DNA from: Nitrospinota bacterium
GTDB lineage: Bacteria; Nitrospinota_A; UBA7883; JACRLM01
DNA: 12,279 nucleotides
NCBI GenBank assembly: GCA_015231995.1
Contig: JADGAO010000084.1
Span: 1 to 12,279, forward strand
Reading direction: 5' to 3'
Positions 1 to 8,200 of this stretch are shown here, in pieces (position 1 is the first letter of the stretch; each line of letters opens with the position of its first letter). The translations under genes were made by a program, and so were the position numbers. The notes below the pieces were generated by a model. That model was not told the DNA's origin, made no database searches, and worked only from the letters and a program-made list of their open reading frames with translations.

Positions 1-2
1 TG

Positions 3-383
3 CTCCATTGCGCCGAGTATGTTCACGCGGCGGCGTGGGAAACATCCGTCACGGTCGAAACTATGAGCCGCGCCCTGGAGTTGATGGCGGTCTTGTCCGA
101 ACACTCGCTGGCGGTCTTCAACATGATGGGAGCCGATCCAGCAATTGAAGGCGCCAAACGGGTTTGGCGGTGGATAGAGGCGGAGCGTGGCCGTAGCTTC
201 GCGGCGCGGGACTGTTTCCGGGCGTTACGCGGGACTTTCAGGAAAATGGAGGCGCTTAATCCCGCATTGGCTGTTTTGGTTGAACGGTCTTACATTTTCG
301 CAGTTGACGCTGAAACCAGCGGGCCGGGCCGGAAACCAAGCCCCGTCTATCAGGTGAACTCCAAACTGACGGAGGGCTGGTAA
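3..383 (+). CDS. DUF3987-type primase/helicase, C-terminal end (5'-truncated by window)
   Basis: The reading frame is open from the left edge, so only the last 126 residues are visible and the true start lies outside the window. The visible part begins LHCAEYVHAAAWETSVTVE and continues through an internal Met at position 63 that need not be a start. The pattern 'ETMxRALEL...LAVFNMMGADPAIEGAKRVWRWIE', then a winged-helix-like stretch 'FAARDCFRALRGTFRKMEALNPALAVLVERSYI', is what I know from the C-terminal end of DUF3987 (YfjI-like) proteins. These are phage and plasmid replication proteins with primase/helicase-type function that act on element DNA in the cytoplasm. The ATPase core cannot be checked here. 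The stop overlaps the ATG of a 33-codon ORF (TAATG). A replication gene just upstream of a packaging gene supports a prophage or plasmid-like element. Family assignment is from memory of sequence patterns. Confidence 0.7.
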   Translation, partial: LHCAEYVHAAAWETSVTVETMSRALELMAVLSEHSLAVFNMMGADPAIEGAKRVWRWIEAERGRSFAARDCFRALRGTFRKMEALNPALAVLVERSYIFAVDAETSGPGRKPSPVYQVNSKLTEGW

Positions 384-484
384 TGAGCGGCTGGCGGGAC
401 ATTCTAAAAGGTGGAGGGTATCCCCACGGAGCCTATGGACAGAATGGACAATATGGACAAAATCCCTTCCAATACCGGCCTTGA
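383..484 (+). CDS. Possible 33-residue ORF overlapping the DUF3987 stop
   Basis: An ATG sits inside the TAATG overlap with the upstream stop, which is the usual layout for translational coupling. The product starts MSGWRDILKGGG, then runs into the repeat array, where it reads as a YGQN-type tripeptide-period repeat, and stops soon after. There is no recognised domain. It overlaps the 411-890 ORF in a different frame, so at most one of the two is likely to be fully functional here. The array's 9-bp period keeps several frames open, which weakens the evidence that any one frame is selected. It could equally be the head of a longer gene broken by a frameshift. Confidence 0.3.
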   Translation: MSGWRDILKGGGYPHGAYGQNGQYGQNPFQYRP

Positions 485-890
485 CCCGGATTCGGTCAAG
501 CCAAAGATGAGTTCTGGCCATTGTGTCCATTCTGTCCATAAGGTGGCTACCCTTACCCTTCCAGTTACTACTCTTCGACTGGCCCCGCGCACGACCCCGG
601 ACGTGGCCCGGCAACTGGCGGTGGATAGCGAAGCCCTGTTTATTCACTTTTCGCGTAGGCTCTATATCCGCCTTAACAAGGTCCTACGCCCCGGTTACTT
701 GGCCTGGACGCAATCCCATGAGCCGGAGTTGTGGGCGCGGCGTGAATCCGCAAGGGTTGTGTGGGATGACCCGGCTGTCTACCAAGACTTTAAAGCTTGT
801 AAGGTGAGTTGGGCGAGCTATCGGCGGCTTGTCCATTCTTGGGCGCGGGTGGAGCTTGCCTGTATCCGCCAACATTGCAAAACCGTATGA
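411..890 (+). CDS. Hypothetical protein, unrecognised, N-terminus within repeat array
   Basis: This is a 159-residue ORF if the GTG at 411 is used. ATG at 435 and ATG at 507 are alternative in-frame starts, and none has a convincing ribosome site, so the start is uncertain. The first part, with the MDRMDNMDK segment and the later HCVHSVHK segment, is simply a translation of the 9-bp repeats and their inverted copies. From about residue 50 the composition becomes protein-like: rich in Arg, Trp, Tyr and Leu, and basic, with helix-like runs such as FSRRLYIRLNKVLRPGYLAW. I see no signal peptide, membrane segment or known motif. It lies between a replication gene and a small terminase gene, a position where phages often carry small DNA-binding or regulatory proteins. 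That role is only a guess from context and basic charge. Confidence 0.45.
   Translation: MEGIPTEPMDRMDNMDKIPSNTGLDPDSVKPKMSSGHCVHSVHKVATLTLPVTTLRLAPRTTPDVARQLAVDSEALFIHFSRRLYIRLNKVLRPGYLAWTQSHEPELWARRESARVVWDDPAVYQDFKACKVSWASYRRLVHSWARVELACIRQHCKTV
434..540. repeat. Three 9-bp TGGACA repeats facing three inverted copies (iteron-like array)
   Basis: Left arm: TGGACAGAA (436-444), TGGACAATA (445-453), TGGACAAAA (454-462), in exact 9-bp phase. Right arm: TTCTGGCCA (512-520), TTGTGTCCA (521-529), TTCTGTCCA (530-538), whose reverse complements are TGGCCAGAA, TGGACACAA and TGGACAGAA. The outer 17 bp (434-450 and 524-540) are perfect inverted repeats. The arms are separated by 49 bp. Because 9 is a multiple of 3, the array stays open in all frames. 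It lies directly after a replication-type gene, so replication iterons, a repressor binding array or an RNA hairpin are all possible. The sequence does not decide between them. Confidence 0.85.
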
Positions 891-896
891 TTTAGT

Positions 897-929
897 GGAC
901 ATTTAATTAAAAATCGGATAAAAATGTCC
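897..929. promoter_or_regulatory. 8-bp inverted repeat upstream of the small terminase gene
   Basis: GGACATTT (897-904) and AAATGTCC (922-929) are perfect inverted copies around an AT-rich 17-bp centre. The arms contain the same GGACA core as the 9-bp array at 434-540. The element sits just upstream of the ribosome site of the 946 gene, so it could be an operator or an RNA hairpin in the leader. No convincing sigma70 -35/-10 pair is visible with it. Confidence 0.45.
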
Positions 930-934
930 GAAAC

Positions 935-940
935 AGGAGG
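935..940 (+). promoter_or_regulatory. Strong ribosome binding site AGGAGG
   Basis: A consensus AGGAGG is followed by a 5-nt spacer and the ATG at 946. It is the best Shine-Dalgarno in the left half of the window and fixes the start of the small terminase gene. Confidence 0.85.
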
Positions 941-945
941 TCTAT

Positions 946-1377
946 ATGGAGTTGACACCCAAAAGGCAACGGTTCATCGAAGAGTACCCGGTTGATTTGA
1001 ATGCGACACAGGCCGCTATCAGGGCCGGGTTTTCGAGGAAAACAGCGGCATCGGCGGGGCAACGCTTGTTGAGAAATGTTGAGATTTCAGAATCAGTCAC
1101 AGAGCGTCTTTTGAAACTGTCCGCAGAGACCAACAACACCTATGAGCGGCGCGTGGAAGTGGCGGAAGAGTGTCTTCGGCTGGCGCGTGAGCAAGGAGAC
1201 TACAAGGGTATGCTATCCGCCAATGACCAGCTAATCGAGCTGGGCGGGTATTACCGGAAGAGCGTCGAGGTCAAAGGCGATCTCACCGTCAATGTGCCGA
1301 TGTCGGAGACGAAGAAGTTCATCGCGTCGGCGTTGGCGAAGATTCGGGACGCGGGAAGAATGGATACAACCAAATAG
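946..1377 (+). CDS. terS: Phage terminase small subunit (Terminase_2 family)
   Basis: The product is 143 residues. Small terminase subunits bind the packaging site on phage DNA as a ring and recruit and regulate the large-subunit ATPase/nuclease. The N-terminus, LTPKRQRFIEEYPVDLNATQAAIRAGFSRKTAASAGQRLL (residues 3-42), is the family's characteristic helix-turn-helix region. A helical oligomerisation part follows (about 70-105), then the ELGGYYRKSVEVKGDLTVNV stretch typical of Terminase_2 proteins. Length is normal for the family, and the start is fixed by AGGAGG 5 nt upstream. The expected next gene, the large terminase subunit, is absent: the gene downstream is a polyvalent protein in the same frame, separated by a TAG stop and 51 nt. 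Packaging therefore cannot work from this locus alone. Confidence 0.88.
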   Translation: MELTPKRQRFIEEYPVDLNATQAAIRAGFSRKTAASAGQRLLRNVEISESVTERLLKLSAETNNTYERRVEVAEECLRLAREQGDYKGMLSANDQLIELGGYYRKSVEVKGDLTVNVPMSETKKFIASALAKIRDAGRMDTTK

Positions 1378-1428
1378 TTAAACAGAGCGGCGGAATCGGC
1401 GCGTCGGGCCGCGCTCCAACAGCCAGGG

Positions 1429-4400
1429 ATGGAGAACGAAGACCTGCATGTCGAGTTGCGGCGGGATGGTAAATACTACGTTTACGCCACGAGCAAGGCC
1501 ATAGCCAAAGCCCCGGAAGATATCCGGCCTGGAGATATCACAGCGAAAGGCAAACCGTACACGAGCCTTGACCACGCGAACAAGGTTCTGCGGAAAAAAG
1601 GATTGACGGATACCCACAGCGTCATCCGTGTCCGGGACGGATGGGTGGGGAGATTGTCGCCCGCGAAACAGGAGGTTTCACATGAAACATCCGCGCGCGC
1701 CCTGCTTCCGGCTGAACCGACGGCCACGGAAGACCAGAAACTCGTCATGACGATGTACGAAGACATGGGGAGGGAAACCCCGAAAGAAGACGTTGAATCG
1801 CCCATTATGAAAATCCGCAAGAATGGGGGAATTGATCCTCGTGACCCGAACGCCGAAGACCTGCGCGTCTCGTTGGGATGGGAAAAAGGAGGACATGGCG
1901 GATTCTTCCGTAAAGGCGGGATGACGTTAGACAAAGCGCGGGAGTTGGTTGATCCTCGACCCGGCGACGAAACGACCCTTCACACTATAAATGATTTTAT
2001 CGCCCATCTTGAAGATTCCTACTCGCGTGGTGGCGGAAGTGTCGGAGCCGCAAAAGCGTCGTTCACTAAGATGCAGTTGGAAGAAATTGACCATAACTAC
2101 AATGAGTTTAGTAAACAAGTTGCGGAAGTAAAGGGTGTTCCCGCTGATTCCTTATCTGAAATTGAAGTGGCGAAGGAATGGGATATCTACAAGAAAGACC
2201 CTGAGAACTACGGGTTTACGCAAGTCGAAGGTGTCCCGTTCAGCCTGAAACGCGCATCGTCCGAATCGGTGGCGCACATGGCGGAACGGATCAGGACAGC
2301 GGCGAAATCGTTCCGTCCGGGCGAATACCCTGAAATGAATATCGCCGGGGACGTGGAGAAAGTGGCCCACGTTCTGGCGCAGATAGAGAAGACGGGCGGG
2401 ACGGTTGAGGATTATTTGCGGCAGAGGAACATGTTCAGTGAGGAGCTTTCCGGTAAAGAACGGAAGATGCTCGAACTCCACGCCCAGGGGAAACTTGTCT
2501 CTCATCTGAACGAACATGTCACGCAGATGAGGGAACTGGCAAACCGACAAAACGAGATGTTGCCGGCGGAAAAATCGGGGCAGGAAACTGGTACTAAAAC
2601 CCTCCAGAAAAAAAACAGTTTTTACCCCTTGCACGAAAAACATATTCAAGGGTCGCTCGGCATCACGGACGGGCCGCAAACCGATTTGATGTCCTCGAAG
2701 TCGGAATCCCGCAAAGGCGTTTCCGCCGAATCCATCCGCGCTGACCTTGCGAACCATCCGCTTAAAGGCGGCGTGGTCATCCTGCAATCGGTTGACGAGA
2801 TTCCCGATGCCGTAAAAACCGCCGCGAAGACGCAAGGGGCGGCGTTGGACAACATCGAGGGATTCACGCACGGTGGGAAAGCCTACGTCATAGCGGACAA
2901 CGTGGTGAGCCTTGAACGCGCCCGGCAGGTTCTTATCGGTCACGAGCTTGTTCATCTTGGACAGGACAAGGCGACGGTGAAACGTGCGGTGGAGTTTTTC
3001 AAAGGGGCGAAGGACTCGGAATACCGGGGCATGTTGGAAGATGTGGCGCGGGAATACGGGTATGACTTGGGGACAATCCGGGGTTACGCCGACGCGGTGA
3101 GGGAAGCCACGGCCCGGTATGCCGAACGCGGGGAGACTGGCCGGTTATGGGACGTGGTGAAGACGGAAGTCCGGTTCGCGTTACGCAAGCTGGGGTTGAA
3201 ACTCCAATACACCGACGCGGATTTGCGCGGGATCGTCGCCAGCATGATGCGGAACGCCGACGCGAAGATACGGGGCGGGTTGGGCGAACGGGCGATTAAG
3301 TTCATGGTGGGGGATTCCTTTAAAGGAGCGGAGGGGCATTTCGGCCCCGTGTTCACGCAGTTCAAGGGGAAACCACAAGAGGCCGTTGACCATCTTCTGA
3401 AAGTCCGGGATGGCGAGGCCGTAGGCGCGTTGCATCACCCGGAGATTGGGGATATTGACCTTGTGTGGGGGAAAGAGGGTGATCCAAAGAAAGAGTACGC
3501 CGGTGGCTATGGGCTTGCGAAGATTACGAGCAAGCATCCAGAAGTAATAGACAATCTTGGCGAGATTGTTGAGGGGGCGAAAATAGTTGGAAAAACCAAA
3601 AACTCAATAGAATTGCAAAACGGAATCTATCGGGCAACTGTCCGGTTGGCTTGGGACGGGCAAAGCAAACGATGGTTAATGACCGCTTTTGAACCGGGAG
3701 CAAGGGCGGCCCGCCTTGCAAGAGAGAGTACTTCAGACATTCTCTCCGCTACTGACAACGGGATGAACCTTCCCCCGTCGCAGGGTGAGCCTAAAGATAA
3801 TATACCTCCATCCGGCGAAGATGGCAAGCCGTTCAGCCTGAAAAAAGACCAGACTGAAACGGAGGCGTTTAAGAGGTGGTTTGGCGATAGCAAGGTTGTG
3901 GATGAGAACGGGGAACCTCTGGTGGTTTATCATGCGACGGACAAGTTGTTTACCAAAGTAGATATGAAGAAAGGGGGGCAGGGAACATTTTGGGTCACGT
4001 CAAACAAAAGGGCGGCGGAAGCTGGTGAAGTTGGGGCGGCGGGAAGCGGGCGTATCATGGGACTTTATGCCAAAATAGAAAACCCCGCTAGATGGGAAGA
4101 ATATGAAAATCTTTCCATTGATGAGATTGAAGCGAGGGGACATGATGGCGTTATCCTTGAAAACCCTGACGGCACTTTTGATGCCATTATATTCTCCCCA
4201 ACCCAAGTAAAGTCCGCCACGGACAACCGTGGGACGTTCGACCCGGAGAACCCCGATATCCGCTTCTCCTTGAAAGACCTGCGGGAGACGGCGGAGGATA
4301 TCCAGAAGACGTTGAAGACCATCGCCACACCGGTCAAAGGGCGTGAGGGCGACGCGGGCGGGTTCTTGGCGCAGACCCTTGCGTCACCGGAATGGATTGA

Positions 4401-5037
4401 CCATGACGGGATACAGAAGATTGTCCAGCACAACCTTGAACGGGTGGAGACAAAACACGAAATCCATTACGAACTGACCACCGATGATAACGGGGAATCC
4501 ATCATCGGCAAGCTGGACAGGATGAAGAAAGACAAGAAGACGAAAGTCCAGTATTCCATCTTGTCCGCCGTGACGACCTGGGCGGATGAAAAGAAATGGA
4601 ACGCCCTGCCCGTGGACAAGATCATGGAACGGACGGAACGGGAGTTGCGCGACCGTGGAGCCAAACCGGAGACTATCGCGCTATGGCGGGAGATGCGGGA
4701 TTCTTACGACCGCGCACTGTGGCGGATGATTGCGCCGATGATCGAACTGCGGGACGAGATACGGGCGAAGGCCAAAGCGGAAGGGAAACAACCGGTATTC
4801 CCGACGTTCGGGCGGGACGGGGAGACAATCAGCCTGGACGAACTGATTAAACAGATGGGGTCGTTACGCGGGTCGTATGCGGCGCGGCAACGTGTGGGTG
4901 ATTATGAACTTGTCGGGAAAGACAAGAGGTGGAAGAACAGGACGCTTGACCCTAAAAAGCGTGGCATCCGGCATTACATCCGGTCAAAGGGGTATAACAT
5001 TCAAGGCATGGTAAAACTGGCTACGGGACATTGTTAA
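1429..5037 (+). CDS. Large polyvalent phage protein: zincin-like, PBECR1 nuclease and ADP-ribosyltransferase domains; probably C-terminally truncated
   Basis: The product is 1202 residues with several effector-like domains. Proteins of this type are known from phages and conjugative elements and are thought to enter the recipient cell with the DNA and protect it or subdue the host. Residues about 125-175 (IRKNGGIDPRD...GFFRKGGMTLDKA) match a region often seen in these proteins. Residues about 437-540 hold a zincin-like peptidase segment with HELVH at 505-509. Residues about 639-757 (GPVFTQFKGKPQEAVDHLL, then GDIDLVWG, then GGYGLAKI) match the PBECR1 barnase/EndoU/RelE-like nuclease family. 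Residues about 812-945 (FKRWFGDSKVVDENGEPLVV, with YHAT at 834-837) match the polyvalent ADP-ribosyltransferase domain. FSLK linkers occur at 271-274, 802-805 and 946-949. The remainder, about 960-1202, is helical and unassigned. It stops in GYNIQGMVKLATGHC just before the restriction cassette, and such proteins are usually much longer, so I infer truncation. The ribosome site at 1429 is weak. Confidence 0.78.
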   Translation: MENEDLHVELRRDGKYYVYATSKAIAKAPEDIRPGDITAKGKPYTSLDHANKVLRKKGLTDTHSVIRVRDGWVGRLSPAKQEVSHETSARALLPAEPTATEDQKLVMTMYEDMGRETPKEDVESPIMKIRKNGGIDPRDPNAEDLRVSLGWEKGGHGGFFRKGGMTLDKARELVDPRPGDETTLHTINDFIAHLEDSYSRGGGSVGAAKASFTKMQLEEIDHNYNEFSKQVAEVKGVPADSLSEIEVAKEWDIYKKDPENYGFTQVEGVPFSLKRASSESVAHMAERIRTAAKSFRPGEYPEMNIAGDVEKVAHVLAQIEKTGGTVEDYLRQRNMFSEELSGKERKMLELHAQGKLVSHLNEHVTQMRELANRQNEMLPAEKSGQETGTKTLQKKNSFYPLHEKHIQGSLGITDGPQTDLMSSKSESRKGVSAESIRADLANHPLKGGVVILQSVDEIPDAVKTAAKTQGAALDNIEGFTHGGKAYVIADNVVSLERARQVLIGHELVHLGQDKATVKRAVEFFKGAKDSEYRGMLEDVAREYGYDLGTIRGYADAVREATARYAERGETGRLWDVVKTEVRFALRKLGLKLQYTDADLRGIVASMMRNADAKIRGGLGERAIKFMVGDSFKGAEGHFGPVFTQFKGKPQEAVDHLLKVRDGEAVGALHHPEIGDIDLVWGKEGDPKKEYAGGYGLAKITSKHPEVIDNLGEIVEGAKIVGKTKNSIELQNGIYRATVRLAWDGQSKRWLMTAFEPGARAARLARESTSDILSATDNGMNLPPSQGEPKDNIPPSGEDGKPFSLKKDQTETEAFKRWFGDSKVVDENGEPLVVYHATDKLFTKVDMKKGGQGTFWVTSNKRAAEAGEVGAAGSGRIMGLYAKIENPARWEEYENLSIDEIEARGHDGVILENPDGTFDAIIFSPTQVKSATDNRGTFDPENPDIRFSLKDLRETAEDIQKTLKTIATPVKGREGDAGGFLAQTLASPEWIDHDGIQKIVQHNLERVETKHEIHYELTTDDNGESIIGKLDRMKKDKKTKVQYSILSAVTTWADEKKWNALPVDKIMERTERELRDRGAKPETIALWREMRDSYDRALWRMIAPMIELRDEIRAKAKAEGKQPVFPTFGRDGETISLDELIKQMGSLRGSYAARQRVGDYELVGKDKRWKNRTLDPKKRGIRHYIRSKGYNIQGMVKLATGHC

Positions 5038-5119
5038 CTTTCAACCATAGCGCCGCCCCATAATCTGATAAAATCTTCCAATTCGTATCAAGGGGTATTC
5101 CAGCTTTTTACGGGGTCAT

Positions 5120-5287
5120 ATGCCAAAGCGTGTAAGTAAATCCGGCAATGAGCTTTCTATCGTTGATAACAGCAATGAAGACTGGCAAGTTCCTCGTTCC
5201 ATGAGTGAATGTCTTCATATTTCCAAGTCCATTAATATAGCCACGGAAAGCTTAACAAAGGCTCCACCAAGGAACGTAACTGCATGA
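5120..5287 (+). pseudogene. Relic of a PLD/SNF2-helicase gene N-terminus (55 codons)
   Basis: An ATG ORF of 55 codons whose stop overlaps the start of the restriction gene (ATGA at 5284-5287). The product contains SGNELSIVDNSNEDWQV and, further on, HISKSINIATES. From memory, full-length helicase-related proteins with a phospholipase D-like domain begin with a very similar pattern, 'GNEL-IVDNSD-DWKVLRYLHDWC-ISK-IDIATGYFE'. They commonly sit next to this type of restriction and modification gene. Here the similarity ends after about 43 residues and no helicase follows. I therefore read it as the surviving front end of a deleted gene. The ORF may still be translated and couple ribosomes to the next gene. 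The alternative is an unrelated small peptide. The assignment rests on pattern recall only. Confidence 0.55.
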
Positions 5288-8200
5288 GCCAAGTCGTCAT
5301 CGAGAACCCGATCATCAACTCACCTTTCGACGAGCCTACCCACCATTTCAGGTTTGCTGACGAGGGTATTACGGATGAGGTAGTTGAGGGGCGTCGAATC
5401 AGCTCCTATTTCGTCCCTATCGCCAAACCAAAGAAAAAGGGCGTCAATCAACTTCAATTCGACACAGAGTGGACACAAGACCGTATCGAAGAAAATAAGC
5501 TGGTAAACGATATCCGCCGCCGTATAGCCATGTGGCGCGATGGTGGCTATCTAAGTGTGACACCAACCACTGCGCGATTGATAAACTACTGGACTGATCC
5601 AAACCGCGAGAAAAAGCTTTTTTTCTGCCAGAACGAAGCCCTCGAAACCGCCATCTACATCACAGAGGTCGCTAAAAAGTTCGGGGATGCCTGGATTGAG
5701 AACTCGTTACGAGAGGCGAACGACACATCGAATCCCGGCCTACCACGCACTGCGTTCAAAATGGCCACCGGCTCCGGCAAGACCGTCGTCATGGCTATGC
5801 TCATCGCCTGGCATACGCTTAACAAACGCGCCAACCAACAGGACGCTCGTTTCTCCGACACCTTCCTGATTGTCACCCCCGGCATCACCATTCGCGACCG
5901 TTTGCGAGTCCTGCTTCCGAACGACCCGGAGAGCTATTACCGCCAGCGCGACATCGTTCCGGCCCAGCTTCAAGACCAGCTTGGTCAGGCCAAAATAATC
6001 ATCACCAACTACCACTCCTTCCAACTGCGAGAGAAAGTAGCCACAGGTAAGATCACCAAGTCTATTCTCGCCAATGGCAAACCCGGCCTGTTCACAGAAA
6101 CCCCCGGCCAGATGGTGCGCCGCGTCTGCCGCGAATTAGGCGCCAAGAAAAACATCATCGTTATTAACGATGAGGCTCATCATTGTTATCGCCGCAAACC
6201 CGACGCGGAAGACGAGAAGCTCACCGGGGATGATCGCGTCGAAGCCAAGAGCCGTGACGAAGAAGCCCGCATCTGGATTTCCGGTATTGAGGCGGTGAAG
6301 GCCAAGATTGGAGTAAAGGCCATCTATGACCTTTCGGCCACGCCGTTCTTCCTACGCGGTTCTGGCTACCCCGAAGGCACGCTCTTCCCCTGGGTGGTAT
6401 CTGACTTCTCACTGATTGACGCAATCGAGGCAGGAATCGTCAAGGTGCCTCGCGTACCCGTCGCCGATAATTCAATGACCGGGGAGCAACCAACCTACCG
6501 CGACTTCCGGCAATGTATCCATGACCACCTACAGAAGAAGAGTCCCAGAACTGACGGAGTCCTTCCCAGAGAACTGGACGGAGCGTTACGCAGTCTCTAC
6601 GGCAACTACGAAAAATATTACCGTCTATGGGAGCAGAACGCCGAAGCCCGCGCCCGTGGCAACACGCCGCCGGTGTTCATCGTAGTTTGCAACAACACCG
6701 ATGTCTCCAAGCGCGTCTTTGACTATATTTCCGGCTGGGAAAAACAGATTGACGGGCAGACCATCGTCCAGGCTGGACAACTAGACATCTTCCGCAACGA
6801 CGACGGCTACGGCGGCTGGCTACACCGCCCCAACACGATTCTGGTGGACAGCCGACAGCTTGAATCCGGCGAATCAATGAGTGACGACTTTAAGAAGATA
6901 GCCGCCCGCGAGATTGACGAATTTAAAGCGGAATACCGCATCCGCTTTCCTGGCCGTGACACCGACAACCTCACCGATGAAGACCTGCTTCGCGAAGTGA
7001 TGAACACCGTCGGCAAGGCTGGCAAACTCGGCGAACACGTCAAATGTGTGGTCAGCGTCTCCATGCTCACCGAAGGCTGGGATGCTAACACAGTCACCCA
7101 CGTCCTTGGCGTACGAGCCTTCGGTACGCAACTGCTGTGTGAGCAGGTGGTGGGCCGCGCCCTGCGCCGCATGAGTTACGCCGCAAACGAGGAAGGCCAT
7201 TTCGATCCCGAATACGCCGAGGTGTATGGTGTGCCGTTTTCTTTCATTCCATGTAGTGGCGCAACAGCAGACCCCAAGCCCGGCCCTATGCCAACCCGTG
7301 TCCGCGCCTTCGAAAGCCGTATCGCCTGCGAGATCACTTTCCCGCGTCTGCTCGGCTACCGTTACGAGATGGCTGGTGAGCGGCTCACAGCCACATTCAC
7401 CGACGAATCCAGGTTGGCGCTCTCCACCGCCGACATTCCTACCAAAACCGAGAACGCACCCATCGTTGGCGAATCGAGCATCCTTACCCTTGACGACCTC
7501 AAGCGCCGTCGGCCCAACGAAGTTGCCTTCTTGCTTGCCAAGCTCACGCTGGAAAAGTATTTCCGTCAGGATGGCGAATTACGGTCAGACCGACCCAAAG
7601 AGCATAAGTTTGACAGCGAGGTAAAGATATGGCTTTTCCCGCAACTGCTTGGTATCGCCAAACGCTGGCTTGCCGAATGTGTCACGCTCAAGGACAACAC
7701 ATTCCCGCAACTGTTACTGCTCATAGAATTCGCGCATGACGCCGCCGACCGCATCTACAAGGCCATCGTCGCCTCGACTGACGGCACAGCCGCGCTTAAG
7801 CCCATCCTGCGCCCGTATGACACCATCGGTTCCACCCGTTATGTGGATTTCGACACCACCCGGCCCGTCTTCGCCACTCGTGATGACAAGTGCCATATTT
7901 CCCATGTGGTGGCTGATACCGACTCGTGGGAACAGAAGATGGCCGAAGCGCTGGAAGACATGCCAGAGGTTATCCGTTACGTCAAAAACCATAACCTTAG
8001 CTTTACCATCCCATACACCCTGAACGGCGAAGAAAAGAACTACATTCCCGACTTCATCGCCTGCCTCGACGACGGCAACGGCTCGGACGACCTCTTGAAT
8101 CTTATCGTCGAAGTCACCGGCGAGAAGAAGAAAGACAAGGCCGCCAAAGTCGCCACGGCGCGTACACTGTGGGCGCCAGCCATCAACAACCACGGCGGGT

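Noticed and set aside
434..540. CRISPR array
   Set aside because: Units are 9 bp with no unique spacers and occur in inverted arms, unlike CRISPR repeats, and no cas genes are present.
225..647. Long minus-strand ORF across the repeat array
   Set aside because: It is a shadow of the array's open frames and of plus-strand coding sequence, with no recognisable protein pattern or ribosome site.
1375..1431. TAG stop of terS is in frame with the polyvalent ORF and no other stop lies between them, suggesting readthrough or a fusion
   Set aside because: 51 open nt can occur by chance, no readthrough signal is evident, and separate starts are adequate.
5040..5085. TGATAAAAT near 5067 as a -10 box for the res operon
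   Set aside because: No -35 element at suitable spacing could be found.
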